The notes under the pieces are model-generated. The model saw nothing but the letters and a program-made list of their open reading frames with translations, was not told the origin of the DNA and ran no database searches. 64,000 bases of DNA from Pseudomonadota bacterium (GTDB taxonomy: Bacteria > Pseudomonadota > Gammaproteobacteria > Burkholderiales > Burkholderiaceae_B). Made by a program: the position numbers and the translations under genes. The DNA lies in the NCBI GenBank assembly GCA_023423975.1, contig JAFAEO010000001.1:357965-421964 (forward strand), in the 5' to 3' direction. Positions 46,189 to 55,082 of this stretch are shown in pieces. Numbering within the stretch: the stretch's first letter is position 1; each line of letters opens with the position of its first letter.

Positions 46189-47205
46189 ATGACAACAACT
46201 GCCCACTGGAAACAGCGCCCGCCTGGGGCAAACTGGGGAGACTTCGGCCCGGACGATCAACTGGGCCGCTTGAACTGGATTGACGCCGATGCGCGCGTGC
46301 GAGCCGCACGCGAGATACAGACGGGACTCAGCTTTGCCCTGAGCCTGCCGCTGGATGTTCCCAGACAGCCGGTTCTGAATCCACGCCGCGCCGGCCCTGT
46401 GATACGCCCGTCAATGAAAAATGGCGTACCCATTTTCAACTTTCCATTAGGCAAGGATACGCCCGGCGCCACCGATGTGGTAAGCGACGATGTGGTGACC
46501 ATGTCACCGCAGTATTCAACACAATGGGATGCACTCGGACATGTCTGCTCCTGTTTTGACGCACAGGGATCGGGGACGGCAGCGCCGGTTGGCTACAACG
46601 GCTTTCGTGTCGTTGGCCATCAACATGCGGCCAGTGACCATTTCAATGGCGCTGCCGCGCTGTCCATCGATCCCATGGCGCAGCACGGGATTCAGGGACG
46701 CGGCGTACTGATTGACCTGCGCCATCACTTTGGCGACCAAGCCCGGCTGGTCAGTTTTGCCGATATCGAGGCGGTCATGAAGGCCGACCGTATTGTCCTG
46801 CACAAAGGTGACATCGTATGCTTTCATACTGGCCTGGCCGATATTGCGCTGAACCTGAGTGTCCAGGACGACCATGAGATTCTGAAAAACAGTTGCTGCG
46901 CACTGGACGGCAACGATCCCAAGTTGCTGGAGTGGATCACACAATCACAAGTGTCCGCACTTGCCGCCGATAACCATGCGGTGGAAAAACGCAACTACAC
47001 GCTGAAAAAAGACCAGGGGCCCCTGCTACCGCTGCATGAGCACTGCCTGGTCAAACTGGGCATGCCATTGGGTGAGCTGTGGCATCTATCGACCCTGGCC
47101 AAATGGTTGCGCGCACACGAGCGCCATGCTTTCTTTCTGACCGCACCGCCCATATACTTACGCGGCATGGTCGGGGCCCCGGTCAACCCCGTAGCAACGG
47201 TATAG
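46189..47205 (+). CDS. Cyclase-family (kynurenine formamidase-like) metal hydrolase
   Basis: Protein of 338 residues. The family metal-binding region is represented by YSTQWDALGHVCSCFDAQG, with Asp and His, plus GRGVLIDLRHHFG, KGDIVCFHTGLAD and VSALAADNHAVE. Cyclase-family enzymes hydrolyse amides, lactones or similar bonds with a divalent metal. GGGAG precedes the ATG. It closes the lyase/CoA-transferase set and may open a cyclic or amide precursor. The natural substrate is not predictable. Confidence 0.82.
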   Translation: MTTTAHWKQRPPGANWGDFGPDDQLGRLNWIDADARVRAAREIQTGLSFALSLPLDVPRQPVLNPRRAGPVIRPSMKNGVPIFNFPLGKDTPGATDVVSDDVVTMSPQYSTQWDALGHVCSCFDAQGSGTAAPVGYNGFRVVGHQHAASDHFNGAAALSIDPMAQHGIQGRGVLIDLRHHFGDQARLVSFADIEAVMKADRIVLHKGDIVCFHTGLADIALNLSVQDDHEILKNSCCALDGNDPKLLEWITQSQVSALAADNHAVEKRNYTLKKDQGPLLPLHEHCLVKLGMPLGELWHLSTLAKWLRAHERHAFFLTAPPIYLRGMVGAPVNPVATV

Positions 47206-47268
47206 TCAAGTGCACTCCCAGCATGACAACAACACAGTTACATAATCATAATTATCACGGAGGACATA

Positions 47269-48240
47269 ATGCATATGTCATTGAATAAAACCCTTATCGC
47301 TTTTGCCCTGAGCTGCGGCGTGCTGACCAGCGGCTCAGCCTGGTCTGCCGATTATCCCAACAAGGCCATCCGCATGGTCGTGCCCTACTCTGCCGGCGGC
47401 GGTGCCGACAATGCTGCACGCATTATTGCCAAAACCCTGGGAGACACCTTGAAGCAACCCATTGTGATAGAGAACAAGCCGGGCGCGAGTGGCTCTATCG
47501 GTGCGAACCAAGTGGCGCGCGCGCCTGCCGATGGCTACACCCTGCTGTATGATGCCTCCTCCTTTTCCATCAATCCGGTATTGCGCAAACTGCCCTATGA
47601 CCCGCTGAAGGATTTTATTGCCGTCTCCAAGGTCGTGAGCTCGCCCTATCTGATGGTCGTGCCCACTAACTCTGCCTATGACAGCGTCAAATCCTATGTC
47701 GATGCAGCCAAGGCCTCCCCCGGAAAACTGACGTTTGCCTCCTATGGCATTGGCAGCCCGGTTCACATTGTGGGCGAATTGCTCAAGCAGGAAACCGGCG
47801 TTGATATCGTGCATGTGCCCTACAAGGGCGGCGCGCCTGCCCTGGTCGATGTCATGGGTGGCGTTGTGGATACCTATTTTGCCAATGCGGCCTCGGCCAT
47901 GTCGTATATCCGCGGCGGGAAACTGAAAGCGCTGGCAACCACGGCAGCCAAACGAAGCAGCGATCTGCCTGACGTGGCGACCATGACAGAACAAGGCGTC
48001 AAAATGGACGTGAGCGAGTGGAACGGCATTTTCGTGCCAGCCGGCACGCCCGAGCCGGTCATCAGCAAATTGTCCGAAGGCATCAGCACGGCCCTCAAAG
48101 ACCCTGCAACCATCAAGCAATTGAACAATCTTGGAATGCAGGTTGAAGGCAGCTCACCCGAGGCATTCAAGTCGTTTATTGCAAACGAATTAACACGCTG
48201 GGACGCCGTCGCCAAAAAGAACAATATCAGGCTCGATTAA
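47269..48240 (+). CDS. Bug/TctC-family periplasmic substrate-binding protein
   Basis: Receptor of 323 residues. The signal peptide ends GSAWSA-DYPNK (about residue 26). Family marks are IRMVVPYSAGGGADNAARII and VIENKPGASGSIGANQVA. The binding loop reads SAGGGAD, different from the PPGG form of its operon partner at 43957, so the two may bind different ligands. GGAGG lies five bases before the ATG. A hairpin with a T-rich end follows at 48300. Confidence 0.87.
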   Translation: MHMSLNKTLIAFALSCGVLTSGSAWSADYPNKAIRMVVPYSAGGGADNAARIIAKTLGDTLKQPIVIENKPGASGSIGANQVARAPADGYTLLYDASSFSINPVLRKLPYDPLKDFIAVSKVVSSPYLMVVPTNSAYDSVKSYVDAAKASPGKLTFASYGIGSPVHIVGELLKQETGVDIVHVPYKGGAPALVDVMGGVVDTYFANAASAMSYIRGGKLKALATTAAKRSSDLPDVATMTEQGVKMDVSEWNGIFVPAGTPEPVISKLSEGISTALKDPATIKQLNNLGMQVEGSSPEAFKSFIANELTRWDAVAKKNNIRLD

Positions 48241-48299
48241 AGTTCGCTACGCGGCTGGCATCGTCACGCCATTGGGCGCTTCCATGAGATAGCTAAAAC

Positions 48300-48323
48300 A
48301 CTGCCGGGATCATCCCCGGCAGT
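48300..48323 (+). terminator. Candidate terminator after the lyase/CoA-transferase operon
   Basis: ACTGCCGGG, loop ATCATC, CCCGGCAGT: a perfect 9-bp GC-rich stem, followed within 7 bases by a short T run (CTTTTA). It lies between two convergent Bug genes and may stop transcription of the rightward operon. Confidence 0.6.
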
Positions 48324-48397
48324 AGCGCTTTTACCTTGCGGCAATACGCGCCGCGACATCCCGCTCAATTAAACATCCCGTGCAATGCATTACCCAG

Positions 48398-49393
48398 TCA
48401 GTTGATTTTAATATTCGCCTCTTTGGCCAAGGCTTTCCAGGCGGGAATTTCCTTTTTTACCACCGCTTCGAGCGCTTCCGGTGTTCCGCCCACAGCAACC
48501 GCACCCTGGGCCAGGAAAGCCTGCTGTATGGTTTTATTGCCAGCGGCGTCTGCCAGCACTTTCTGGATTTTGTCGATGATCTGTCGCGGTGTGCCGGCCG
48601 GCGCAAACATGGCATACCAGGAATCCACATTGAAGCCATCAATCGTTTCAGCCATTGATGGCACATCCGGGACCACAGGCGTGCGCTCTTTGGTGGATAC
48701 GGCAAGCGCCTTGAGTTTGCCATTGCGAATGTACTGGGTTACTGCGGGCAGCGATACCCACAGCAGCGGTATCTGCCCGCCCAGCACATCCACGGTTGCC
48801 GGACCGCCACCACGATACGGCGCATGGGTCAACTGAACCTGTCCCAGCTTTTTGAATAATTCACCTGCAATATGACTGGGCGAGCCGACGCCTGCCGAAC
48901 CATAGATCACCGGTTTGTCTGCAGCCTTGGCGTAGGCGATGAGCTCGGCAACCGTTGACGGTTTAAAAGAAGGGTGCGCTACCAGCACCTGGGGCGCAGA
49001 AGCCACCATGGACACCGGATCCAGATCCTTCTCTGTATCAAAGGGCAATTGCGCATAAATGGCAGGATTAATCGTGTGCGAAGATAGCGTCAACAGCAGC
49101 GTATAGCCATCGGGCGCCGCTTTGGCAACTTGGGCAGTACCGATAGTGCCTCCGGCGCCCCCCTTGTTCTCGATCACCACACTTTGCCCCAGACCCTGGG
49201 TCAGTGGTTCCTGGAGAATGCGAGCCGCCACGTCGACACTGCCGCCGGCAGGGTAGGACACAATCAATCGAATCGGTTTATTGGGGTAATCCTGATCCGC
49301 AGTGGCAGCAACGGCCACCGACGTGCCGCTCAATGCGCAAATCGCACACATGGCGTTAAGCCAATGCGCAGTCATTTTTCTTAAAAGTGTCAT
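48398..49393 (-). CDS. Bug/TctC-family periplasmic substrate-binding protein
   Basis: Receptor of 331 residues from the ATG at 49393 (a TTG five codons earlier is possible). The signal peptide covers about 1-32 and ends SVAVAA-TADQDYP. Family marks are IRLIVSYPAGGSVDVAARIL and VIENKGGAGGTIG. It is convergent with the Bug gene at 47269 and downstream of the FAD-dependent protein gene on the same strand, which may be co-transcribed despite a 178-bp gap. Confidence 0.86.
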   Translation of the reverse strand: MTLLRKMTAHWLNAMCAICALSGTSVAVAATADQDYPNKPIRLIVSYPAGGSVDVAARILQEPLTQGLGQSVVIENKGGAGGTIGTAQVAKAAPDGYTLLLTLSSHTINPAIYAQLPFDTEKDLDPVSMVASAPQVLVAHPSFKPSTVAELIAYAKAADKPVIYGSAGVGSPSHIAGELFKKLGQVQLTHAPYRGGGPATVDVLGGQIPLLWVSLPAVTQYIRNGKLKALAVSTKERTPVVPDVPSMAETIDGFNVDSWYAMFAPAGTPRQIIDKIQKVLADAAGNKTIQQAFLAQGAVAVGGTPEALEAVVKKEIPAWKALAKEANIKIN

Positions 49394-49571
49394 GGCAGTT
49401 TCTCTCAATTAGAATATGGTTTATACAGAAAAACAGTGATTTAATAAAATAGCTTTTAGCTCTATTCTTATTGCTGCTGATTTTCGTGCACTGCTTTTCG
49501 CTCATTGGTTTTGTTTACTGAATTCATATACCGCTTTGTACTGCCTTATGCATGCAGACGGTTTTTTATAC

Positions 49572-51227
49572 TTATGTAGCAACGTCTGCAGTTACTACCA
49601 CGCCAGCGGCCACTGTCGCATGCTGCCGGCACAGCTTGCTCGCAAGGCGTGCCGCCTGCTCATTGGCCAGCCGGGCATTCACATCCATGGACACCGTCCA
49701 GAAATAGGTGCCGCAAGCCAGGCTACCCAGCACCGTCATGTCATGTGCAATAGTGCCATTCGCGCTGATCAGGCATCCCGTGTCAAAATCCAGCTCAAAG
49801 CCGCCATACTCGCTTGCACGCGCCTGGCCCGATTGCAGCAATTGCATGATCAGCGGATCCGACGACTGGCGTACATCCTGGGAAAATCCCGTTGCGTTGA
49901 TCACGACATCACATGCGTGCTGTTGCAATGCGCCTGCGGCATCACGATGATGCAACAGGAAACCGTGTCCATCCGCATGCGGTTCACACATCTGAAAACC
50001 ACCATGAATATGCAACTGCCCTTTCTCAATAAGACTTTGCAATTGACGGGCGTTTTGCACCGGGAACATGGCCCGACGCGACATCCACTGCGAGCGCCAG
50101 CGCGATTGAAACTGCCGTCTGGCCGGCTGGTCCAGATAAAACCACAGCAAATCGATCACCTCATTAGCTGCCGCCAGCACCGCCTGCCACGGACGCGGCC
50201 CGTGGCACGCAGCCGCCAGCTCATGATTGAGCAAACTCACAGCATCTGAACCGCCGCCGGCAATATCACGAATGTCAAAGCCGGGATCAACCGCCACAAT
50301 CTGCTTGTGCAATATCCCAACCACTTCGTCCAGGCCCAATCGTCCGCCTTTGGCAAGCGCCAATGCGTGCACGTCTGCTCGTGATAGACGGTATGGCATA
50401 ACGGTAGGGTGCACAATGCGTACCGCCGGCAACACGCCCTGCCGGGAAAAGCAATGAATCTGCCCGCTATGCCCGTGTGCCTGCAATGCCACTACGGTAT
50501 CAATGGCGCTCAGATTGGTCCCCAGAATGGCCACGGTAGCGTCGGCGGCAACGGCTTGTGACAAGGCGCTGACCGGATAGGGAGTATTCATGAACCCTGC
50601 ACACGGCACCAGCGCTTCGAACTTGTCGGGCGCAAGGTTACCATTACACAGGACCAGGTGATCAACAATATGGTTTGTATTGGCACTGTCTATCAGTTGA
50701 ATCGGCGTTTGTGCCCTGGGCCGCTGACCTTGTCCGTGACCGTCCTGACGTTGCAGTTGCCCGTCCTCCTGGCCACCCGCCAGTCGGACAATCGCTAAGA
50801 CAGCACTGCGCACCACCTGCACCTGCACACCAAGCGCTGCCGCTTGTGCGACGAGGCGATCGAACTGCTCCTGAACATATCGTCCAAACAGCGGACGCGG
50901 ATAAAATGCAGCAGGATCAATATCGCCAATGCCATACGAGTGCAAAAACGCCTCGGGCTGCGCCGCCAGCCACTGTACAAAGTGAGAGCGCTGCTTATCG
51001 TACAGCGACATATTGCCTGCCGGCACATTGAGCAGATTGGTATTCAGATCATGCTGGTAGGCGGTGCCATGCCCGAGTTTTTCGGCTGGCTCGAACAGCA
51101 TAATGTGACAGCCAGGTACATTGGCTGCACTGTTCGCAGTGTTATCAAGATGCACAAGCAACTGCGCCAAAAATGAAATGCCGACCGATCCTCCGCCAAC
51201 AATGCCTACCCTGCACATTGCACTCAT
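49572..51227 (-). CDS. FAD/NAD(P)-binding protein (FAD_NAD(P)-binding family)
   Basis: Protein of 551 residues. The N-terminal dinucleotide loop VGIVGGGSVGISFLAQLL and the segment MLFEPAEKLGHGTAYQHDLNTNLLNVPAGNMS mark the PF13454-type family. A second Rossmann motif, TVAILGTNLSAIDTVVAL, lies near residue 230; a late VVINATGFSQDVRQS and a final GTYFWTVSMDVNARLA follow. These proteins resemble flavin monooxygenases and lysine/ornithine hydroxylase-like enzymes, but their substrates are mostly unknown. GGAG precedes the ATG. It lies between two Bug genes on the same strand and may form one unit with 51256-52221. Confidence 0.8.
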   Translation of the reverse strand: MSAMCRVGIVGGGSVGISFLAQLLVHLDNTANSAANVPGCHIMLFEPAEKLGHGTAYQHDLNTNLLNVPAGNMSLYDKQRSHFVQWLAAQPEAFLHSYGIGDIDPAAFYPRPLFGRYVQEQFDRLVAQAAALGVQVQVVRSAVLAIVRLAGGQEDGQLQRQDGHGQGQRPRAQTPIQLIDSANTNHIVDHLVLCNGNLAPDKFEALVPCAGFMNTPYPVSALSQAVAADATVAILGTNLSAIDTVVALQAHGHSGQIHCFSRQGVLPAVRIVHPTVMPYRLSRADVHALALAKGGRLGLDEVVGILHKQIVAVDPGFDIRDIAGGGSDAVSLLNHELAAACHGPRPWQAVLAAANEVIDLLWFYLDQPARRQFQSRWRSQWMSRRAMFPVQNARQLQSLIEKGQLHIHGGFQMCEPHADGHGFLLHHRDAAGALQQHACDVVINATGFSQDVRQSSDPLIMQLLQSGQARASEYGGFELDFDTGCLISANGTIAHDMTVLGSLACGTYFWTVSMDVNARLANEQAARLASKLCRQHATVAAGVVVTADVAT

Positions 51228-51255
51228 GATGTCACTCCGATGTCATTCAACGATA

Positions 51256-52221
51256 TCATTCAACTTTAGCCCGGGTGGCAACGTCGGACCATTTCTTTAC
51301 TTCATCCAGCAGCAGTTGTTCCGTTTGCTGCGGCGTGGTGGCATAGGCTTTGGCGCCTGAAGCGATCAACTTGTCCTGTACTTCTTTTTGGGCAGCCACT
51401 GTCTGCATCGCCTCGGACATCTTCTGCACAATCTCCTTGGGGGTGCCGGCCGGTGCCAGCAAGCCGTAATTGGTTGTCAGCACATAATCCTTGACGTTAA
51501 GTTCTTTCAATGTCGGCACATCCGGAATGGTAGGGACACGATCGGCGGTCGTGACAGCGAGGAATTTGATTTTGCCGCTCTTGATCTGCGGATAGAGCGT
51601 GGTCAGGGTATCGATCACCATATCAATCTGTCCGCCCAGCAAGTCTGTCACGGCTGGGCCACTGCCTTTGTATGGCACATGCAATAGCTTGGTGCCGGTT
51701 GCCAATTGAAATTTTTCAGCGGCCATATGCTGGGATGATCCCACGCCGGCAGAACCATACGTTATCTTGCCAGGCGTTTCCTTTATTTTGCTCACCAGTT
51801 CGTCCAGCGTATTGACGCCCAAGCCGTTGCGCACTGCAACCACCAGTGGCACGGCGGTGCCAAACGAAACGCCTTCGAAAGCATCGGGAAATTTATAGGT
51901 TTTTGGCTTAGACGGCAATACCGAATTGATTGCATGACTGCCTATCGCGCCAAAAAGCATGGTGTAGCCATCGGGTGCCGCCCGGGATACGGCTTCCGCG
52001 CCAATTTCTCCACCCGCGCCGGCACGATTTTCCACCACCACTGTGGTGCCCAGAAGCTTGGGCAGATATTGCGCATATATACGGGCCGAAAAATCTGTTG
52101 CGCCTCCCGGGGGATACGGCACCACCAGGGTAATCGGCTTGGCCGGCCAGCTTGCGGCAAGCGCCAGCGTACTGGAGACGATCAGGCACAGCGCCCCGCT
52201 TGTCTTCGAAAACCATTTCAT
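51256..52221 (-). CDS. Bug/TctC-family periplasmic substrate-binding protein
   Basis: Receptor of 321 residues. The signal peptide ends LALAA-SWPAKP (about residue 23). Family marks are ITLVVPYPPGGATDFSARIY and VVENRAGAGGEIGAEAVS. AAGGAG precedes the ATG. It is divergent from an IclR gene across a 161-bp AT-rich gap that holds an inverted repeat. It is the first gene of a leftward unit with the FAD/NAD(P)-binding protein gene. Confidence 0.87.
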   Translation of the reverse strand: MKWFSKTSGALCLIVSSTLALAASWPAKPITLVVPYPPGGATDFSARIYAQYLPKLLGTTVVVENRAGAGGEIGAEAVSRAAPDGYTMLFGAIGSHAINSVLPSKPKTYKFPDAFEGVSFGTAVPLVVAVRNGLGVNTLDELVSKIKETPGKITYGSAGVGSSQHMAAEKFQLATGTKLLHVPYKGSGPAVTDLLGGQIDMVIDTLTTLYPQIKSGKIKFLAVTTADRVPTIPDVPTLKELNVKDYVLTTNYGLLAPAGTPKEIVQKMSEAMQTVAAQKEVQDKLIASGAKAYATTPQQTEQLLLDEVKKWSDVATRAKVE

Positions 52222-52263
52222 TGTCTCGCTCCTTTTTATTAAATCCCAACATATGGAACTTGA

Positions 52264-52291
52264 ATTCTATTTCTTGTATAAAAAATAGAAT
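52264..52291. promoter_or_regulatory. Inverted repeat, candidate IclR operator
   Basis: ATTCTATTT (52264-52272), 10 bases, AAATAGAAT (52283-52291): perfect 9-bp arms in the divergent gap between the Bug and IclR genes, 43-70 bp upstream of the Bug start. The rest of the gap is very AT-rich. Binding by the neighbouring IclR protein is inferred from position. Confidence 0.45.
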
Positions 52292-52382
52292 CGCATATAA
52301 TAAAAATGTGGTCAACGAATTAATGGTTCTATGTTTAGATATTTAAAATATAGGATTTTAATTATCAATATTTGAGATTTAT

Positions 52383-53153
52383 ATGGATAAAACCTTGCTA
52401 AAAGGTCTACGGCTGTTTGAAATCATTTGCGCCCAGGAAGATCAGCCCAATACGATTGATGATCTTGCGGTGGCATCCGGCCTGACCAAAAGCAATACCC
52501 ACCGCACCCTGCAGACACTGATCGCAGCCGGCTACGTGGAAAAAAGCAGTCATTCGGGCGGCTACAAGCCCACTTTGAAGGTTTTTGAATTGGCGGCGCA
52601 GCGGCTTGCCCGCCTGGATGTGCGCAAGATCGCGACGCCACTGATGCGCCGCGTCGCGCTACAAACGCAGGAAACCGTACACCTTTCCGTACTGGACCAG
52701 CTCGATGTCATTTACATCGACAAAATCGACAGCCCCAATCCGGTGCGCGCCTATTCCATTATTGGCGGTCGCGCGCCCGCCTATGCGGTGGCAACAGGCA
52801 AGGCCATGCTGGCCTTCCAGAATGATGAATATCTCAACCGTCATTCAGCCGATCTGATCCGACACACCGAAAACACCCTCACGTCGCTGGCTGCGCTCAA
52901 AGACGAGCTGGCCAACATCGCACGCATTGGTTACGCTATCAACAGGGGCGAGTGGCGCAGTAACGTCGGCGGGATCGCCGCGCCGATCTTTGACGGCCAC
53001 AACAAGGTCATTGCCGCCCTGGGCATCTCGGGACCACTGGAAAGACTGACCATTGAAAACATGAAACGCTGGTCGCCGCTGGTATTGGATGCCGCCCGCG
53101 ACATTTCCCGGGAGTCGGGATACCGGCGAGGCTATTTTGGTGAATCAAACTAA
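52383..53153 (+). CDS. IclR-family transcriptional regulator
   Basis: Protein of 256 residues. The winged helix (about 5-70) has NTIDDLAVASGLTKSNTHRTLQTLIAAGYV; the effector domain has VHLSVLDQLDVIYIDKIDSPNPVR and GGIAAPIFDGHNKVIAALGISG. No strong ribosome-binding site is seen before the ATG. It lies 27 bp upstream of the CoA-transferase gene of the following operon and is divergent from a Bug gene, so it probably controls both. Confidence 0.86.
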   Translation: MDKTLLKGLRLFEIICAQEDQPNTIDDLAVASGLTKSNTHRTLQTLIAAGYVEKSSHSGGYKPTLKVFELAAQRLARLDVRKIATPLMRRVALQTQETVHLSVLDQLDVIYIDKIDSPNPVRAYSIIGGRAPAYAVATGKAMLAFQNDEYLNRHSADLIRHTENTLTSLAALKDELANIARIGYAINRGEWRSNVGGIAAPIFDGHNKVIAALGISGPLERLTIENMKRWSPLVLDAARDISRESGYRRGYFGESN

Positions 53154-53180
53154 TTCAAACTATTCTGTGAGCAACTAAAC

Positions 53181-54344
53181 ATGAAGCAAGAAGCCACGCT
53201 GCAAGGCGTAAAAGTCATCGAAATCTGCAACGTTGCTGCGGGGCCCTTCTGCAGTATGCTGCTGGCCGATATGGGTGCCGACGTGATCAAGATTGAGCAT
53301 CCGGATGGGGGCGACACCCTCAGAAGCTGGCCCCCCATCAGCGATGGATACAGCGAGAATTTCGCTTCGCTGAACCGGAACAAAAAATCGGTCACGCTCA
53401 ATCTGAAGAACCCGGCCGACGTGCAGGCCGCCCGCCAGCTCATGCGCTCGGCCGATATTGTGCTGGAGAACAATCGTCCTGGCGTGATGGACCGACTCGG
53501 CCTGGGCTACGCCGATATCAGGCAATTGAATCGGCAAATCGTGTACTGCTCCATTTCCGCCTACGGCCAGAGTGGTCCGCGCAGCCAGGAAGGCGGGTTC
53601 GACCTGACCGTACAGGCCATGAGCGGGCTCATGAGCGTAACCGGCGAAGCCGACGGGCCACCAGTCAAGTGCGGTGTGCCGGTGTGTGATTTTTCTGCCG
53701 GACTGTACGCGGCCTTTGCCATCGTGTCGGCCTTGCGCATGGCCGAACGCAACGGCGAAGGCACCCATATTGATATTTCCATGCTGGGCGCGACACTGGG
53801 TATCGCAGCGTTGCAGACATCGGAGTACTTCGGTAGCGGCAACAATCCGCGCAAGTTGGGCTCGGCACATCCACGCAACGCCCCCTATCAGGTCTTTCGC
53901 TGCAGGGAAGGTTACTTCGGGATGGCCGCCGGCAACAACTCGCTGTGGAAATCGGTATGCCAGGTAGTCGGACGCCCTGAACTGTTTGATGATGAAAGAT
54001 TCACCAGCACGTCGCTACGCGCGCAACACCAGCAGGCCCTGCTGGAAATCATGGAATCCATTTTTGCATCTGAAGATGCGCAATACTGGCTGGAACAGTT
54101 CCGTGCGGCCGGCGTGCCCTGCGCGCCAATCAATCAATATTCGGATGTACTGGCCGATGAACAGGTGGCACATATGAACTGGGTGCAAAACATTCCCCTG
54201 CCCAACGGGCTGACCGCCAGAACCTTTGCCTCGCCGATCCGTTTTGATGGGCAGACCAGCCGGATCGCTGTAGGGCCGCCGGCGCTTGGGGAACACAACG
54301 ATGAAATTTTGTCGACCATTACAACGCAGGGAGAAGGCGCATGA
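53181..54344 (+). CDS. CaiB/BaiF-type CoA-transferase
   Basis: Protein of 387 residues. Opening GVKVIEICNVAAGPFCSMLLADMGADVIKIEHP, then NRNKKSVTLNLKNPAD and IVLENNRPGVMDRLGLGYADI. The nucleophilic Asp is in CGVPVCDFSAGLYA. C-terminal ALGEHNDEIL is standard. Its stop overlaps the crotonase start (ATGA). It is the first enzyme of a five-gene CoA-ester operon. Confidence 0.87.
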   Translation: MKQEATLQGVKVIEICNVAAGPFCSMLLADMGADVIKIEHPDGGDTLRSWPPISDGYSENFASLNRNKKSVTLNLKNPADVQAARQLMRSADIVLENNRPGVMDRLGLGYADIRQLNRQIVYCSISAYGQSGPRSQEGGFDLTVQAMSGLMSVTGEADGPPVKCGVPVCDFSAGLYAAFAIVSALRMAERNGEGTHIDISMLGATLGIAALQTSEYFGSGNNPRKLGSAHPRNAPYQVFRCREGYFGMAAGNNSLWKSVCQVVGRPELFDDERFTSTSLRAQHQQALLEIMESIFASEDAQYWLEQFRAAGVPCAPINQYSDVLADEQVAHMNWVQNIPLPNGLTARTFASPIRFDGQTSRIAVGPPALGEHNDEILSTITTQGEGA

Positions 54345-55069
54345 GCGAACCGTTGATTATTGAACGAGGCGAACAGTCGTGGATTTTCACCCTGAACCGG
54401 CCAGAGAAAATGAATGCGCTCTCGCCCGCCCTGGTACAAGCGCTCACAGACGGCATACAGCAGGCCCATGAGGAAAATATTTCACTTCTGATATTTAAGG
54501 GTAATGGCAAGAACTTCTGCGCCGGGTTCGACTTTACCGACCTGGAAACGGCAAGCGAGGGCGATCTGCTGCAACGAATTGTGCAAATCGAACTCATGCT
54601 GGACCTGCTGGCAACTTCGCCTGCCATGACATTGGCCTTATGCCATGGACGCAATTTTGGCGCCGGCGCCGATATTATCGCCTCATGCAAACGTCGCGTC
54701 GCCGCCAACGGTACCACCTTTCGCTTTCCCGGCATCAAGTTTGGTCTTATTCTGGGTACGCGTCGCTTTCAGAACATCGTCGGCACCCAGAACGCGCTGG
54801 ATATTTTGTCCAGCACACGCACCTTCGACGCCAGCGAAGCCCTGGACATTGGCTTCATGCAGGCATTGCAGGACCAGGATCAGTGGCCGCAGGTGATTGA
54901 ACAGGCCCAGACCAACAACGCCATTTTGTCCGACATCACCCGCCACAATCTATACAAGATCCTGTACGCCAATGCGGAGTCGGACCAAAACCTGGCGGCC
55001 CTGGTGCGCTCAGCAGCAGCGCCTGGCCTTAAGGACCGGATTCGCGCCTATCTGAAACCCAATCAATAA
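54341..55069 (+). CDS. Crotonase-fold protein lacking both hydratase acids
   Basis: Protein of 242 residues of the enoyl-CoA hydratase/isomerase superfamily. The first oxyanion region is GNGKNFCAGFDFTDLE. At the second, GRNFGAGADIIASC has Ala where hydratases have Glu, and the later FRFPGIKFGLILGTRRF has Gly in place of the second Glu. It is therefore not a standard hydratase; isomerase, lyase, hydrolase or CoA-binding roles remain. It overlaps the CoA-transferase gene and is 13 bp from the class I transferase-like pair. Confidence 0.82.
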   Translation: MSEPLIIERGEQSWIFTLNRPEKMNALSPALVQALTDGIQQAHEENISLLIFKGNGKNFCAGFDFTDLETASEGDLLQRIVQIELMLDLLATSPAMTLALCHGRNFGAGADIIASCKRRVAANGTTFRFPGIKFGLILGTRRFQNIVGTQNALDILSSTRTFDASEALDIGFMQALQDQDQWPQVIEQAQTNNAILSDITRHNLYKILYANAESDQNLAALVRSAAAPGLKDRIRAYLKPNQ

Positions 55070-55082
55070 TCTGGAGACCATC

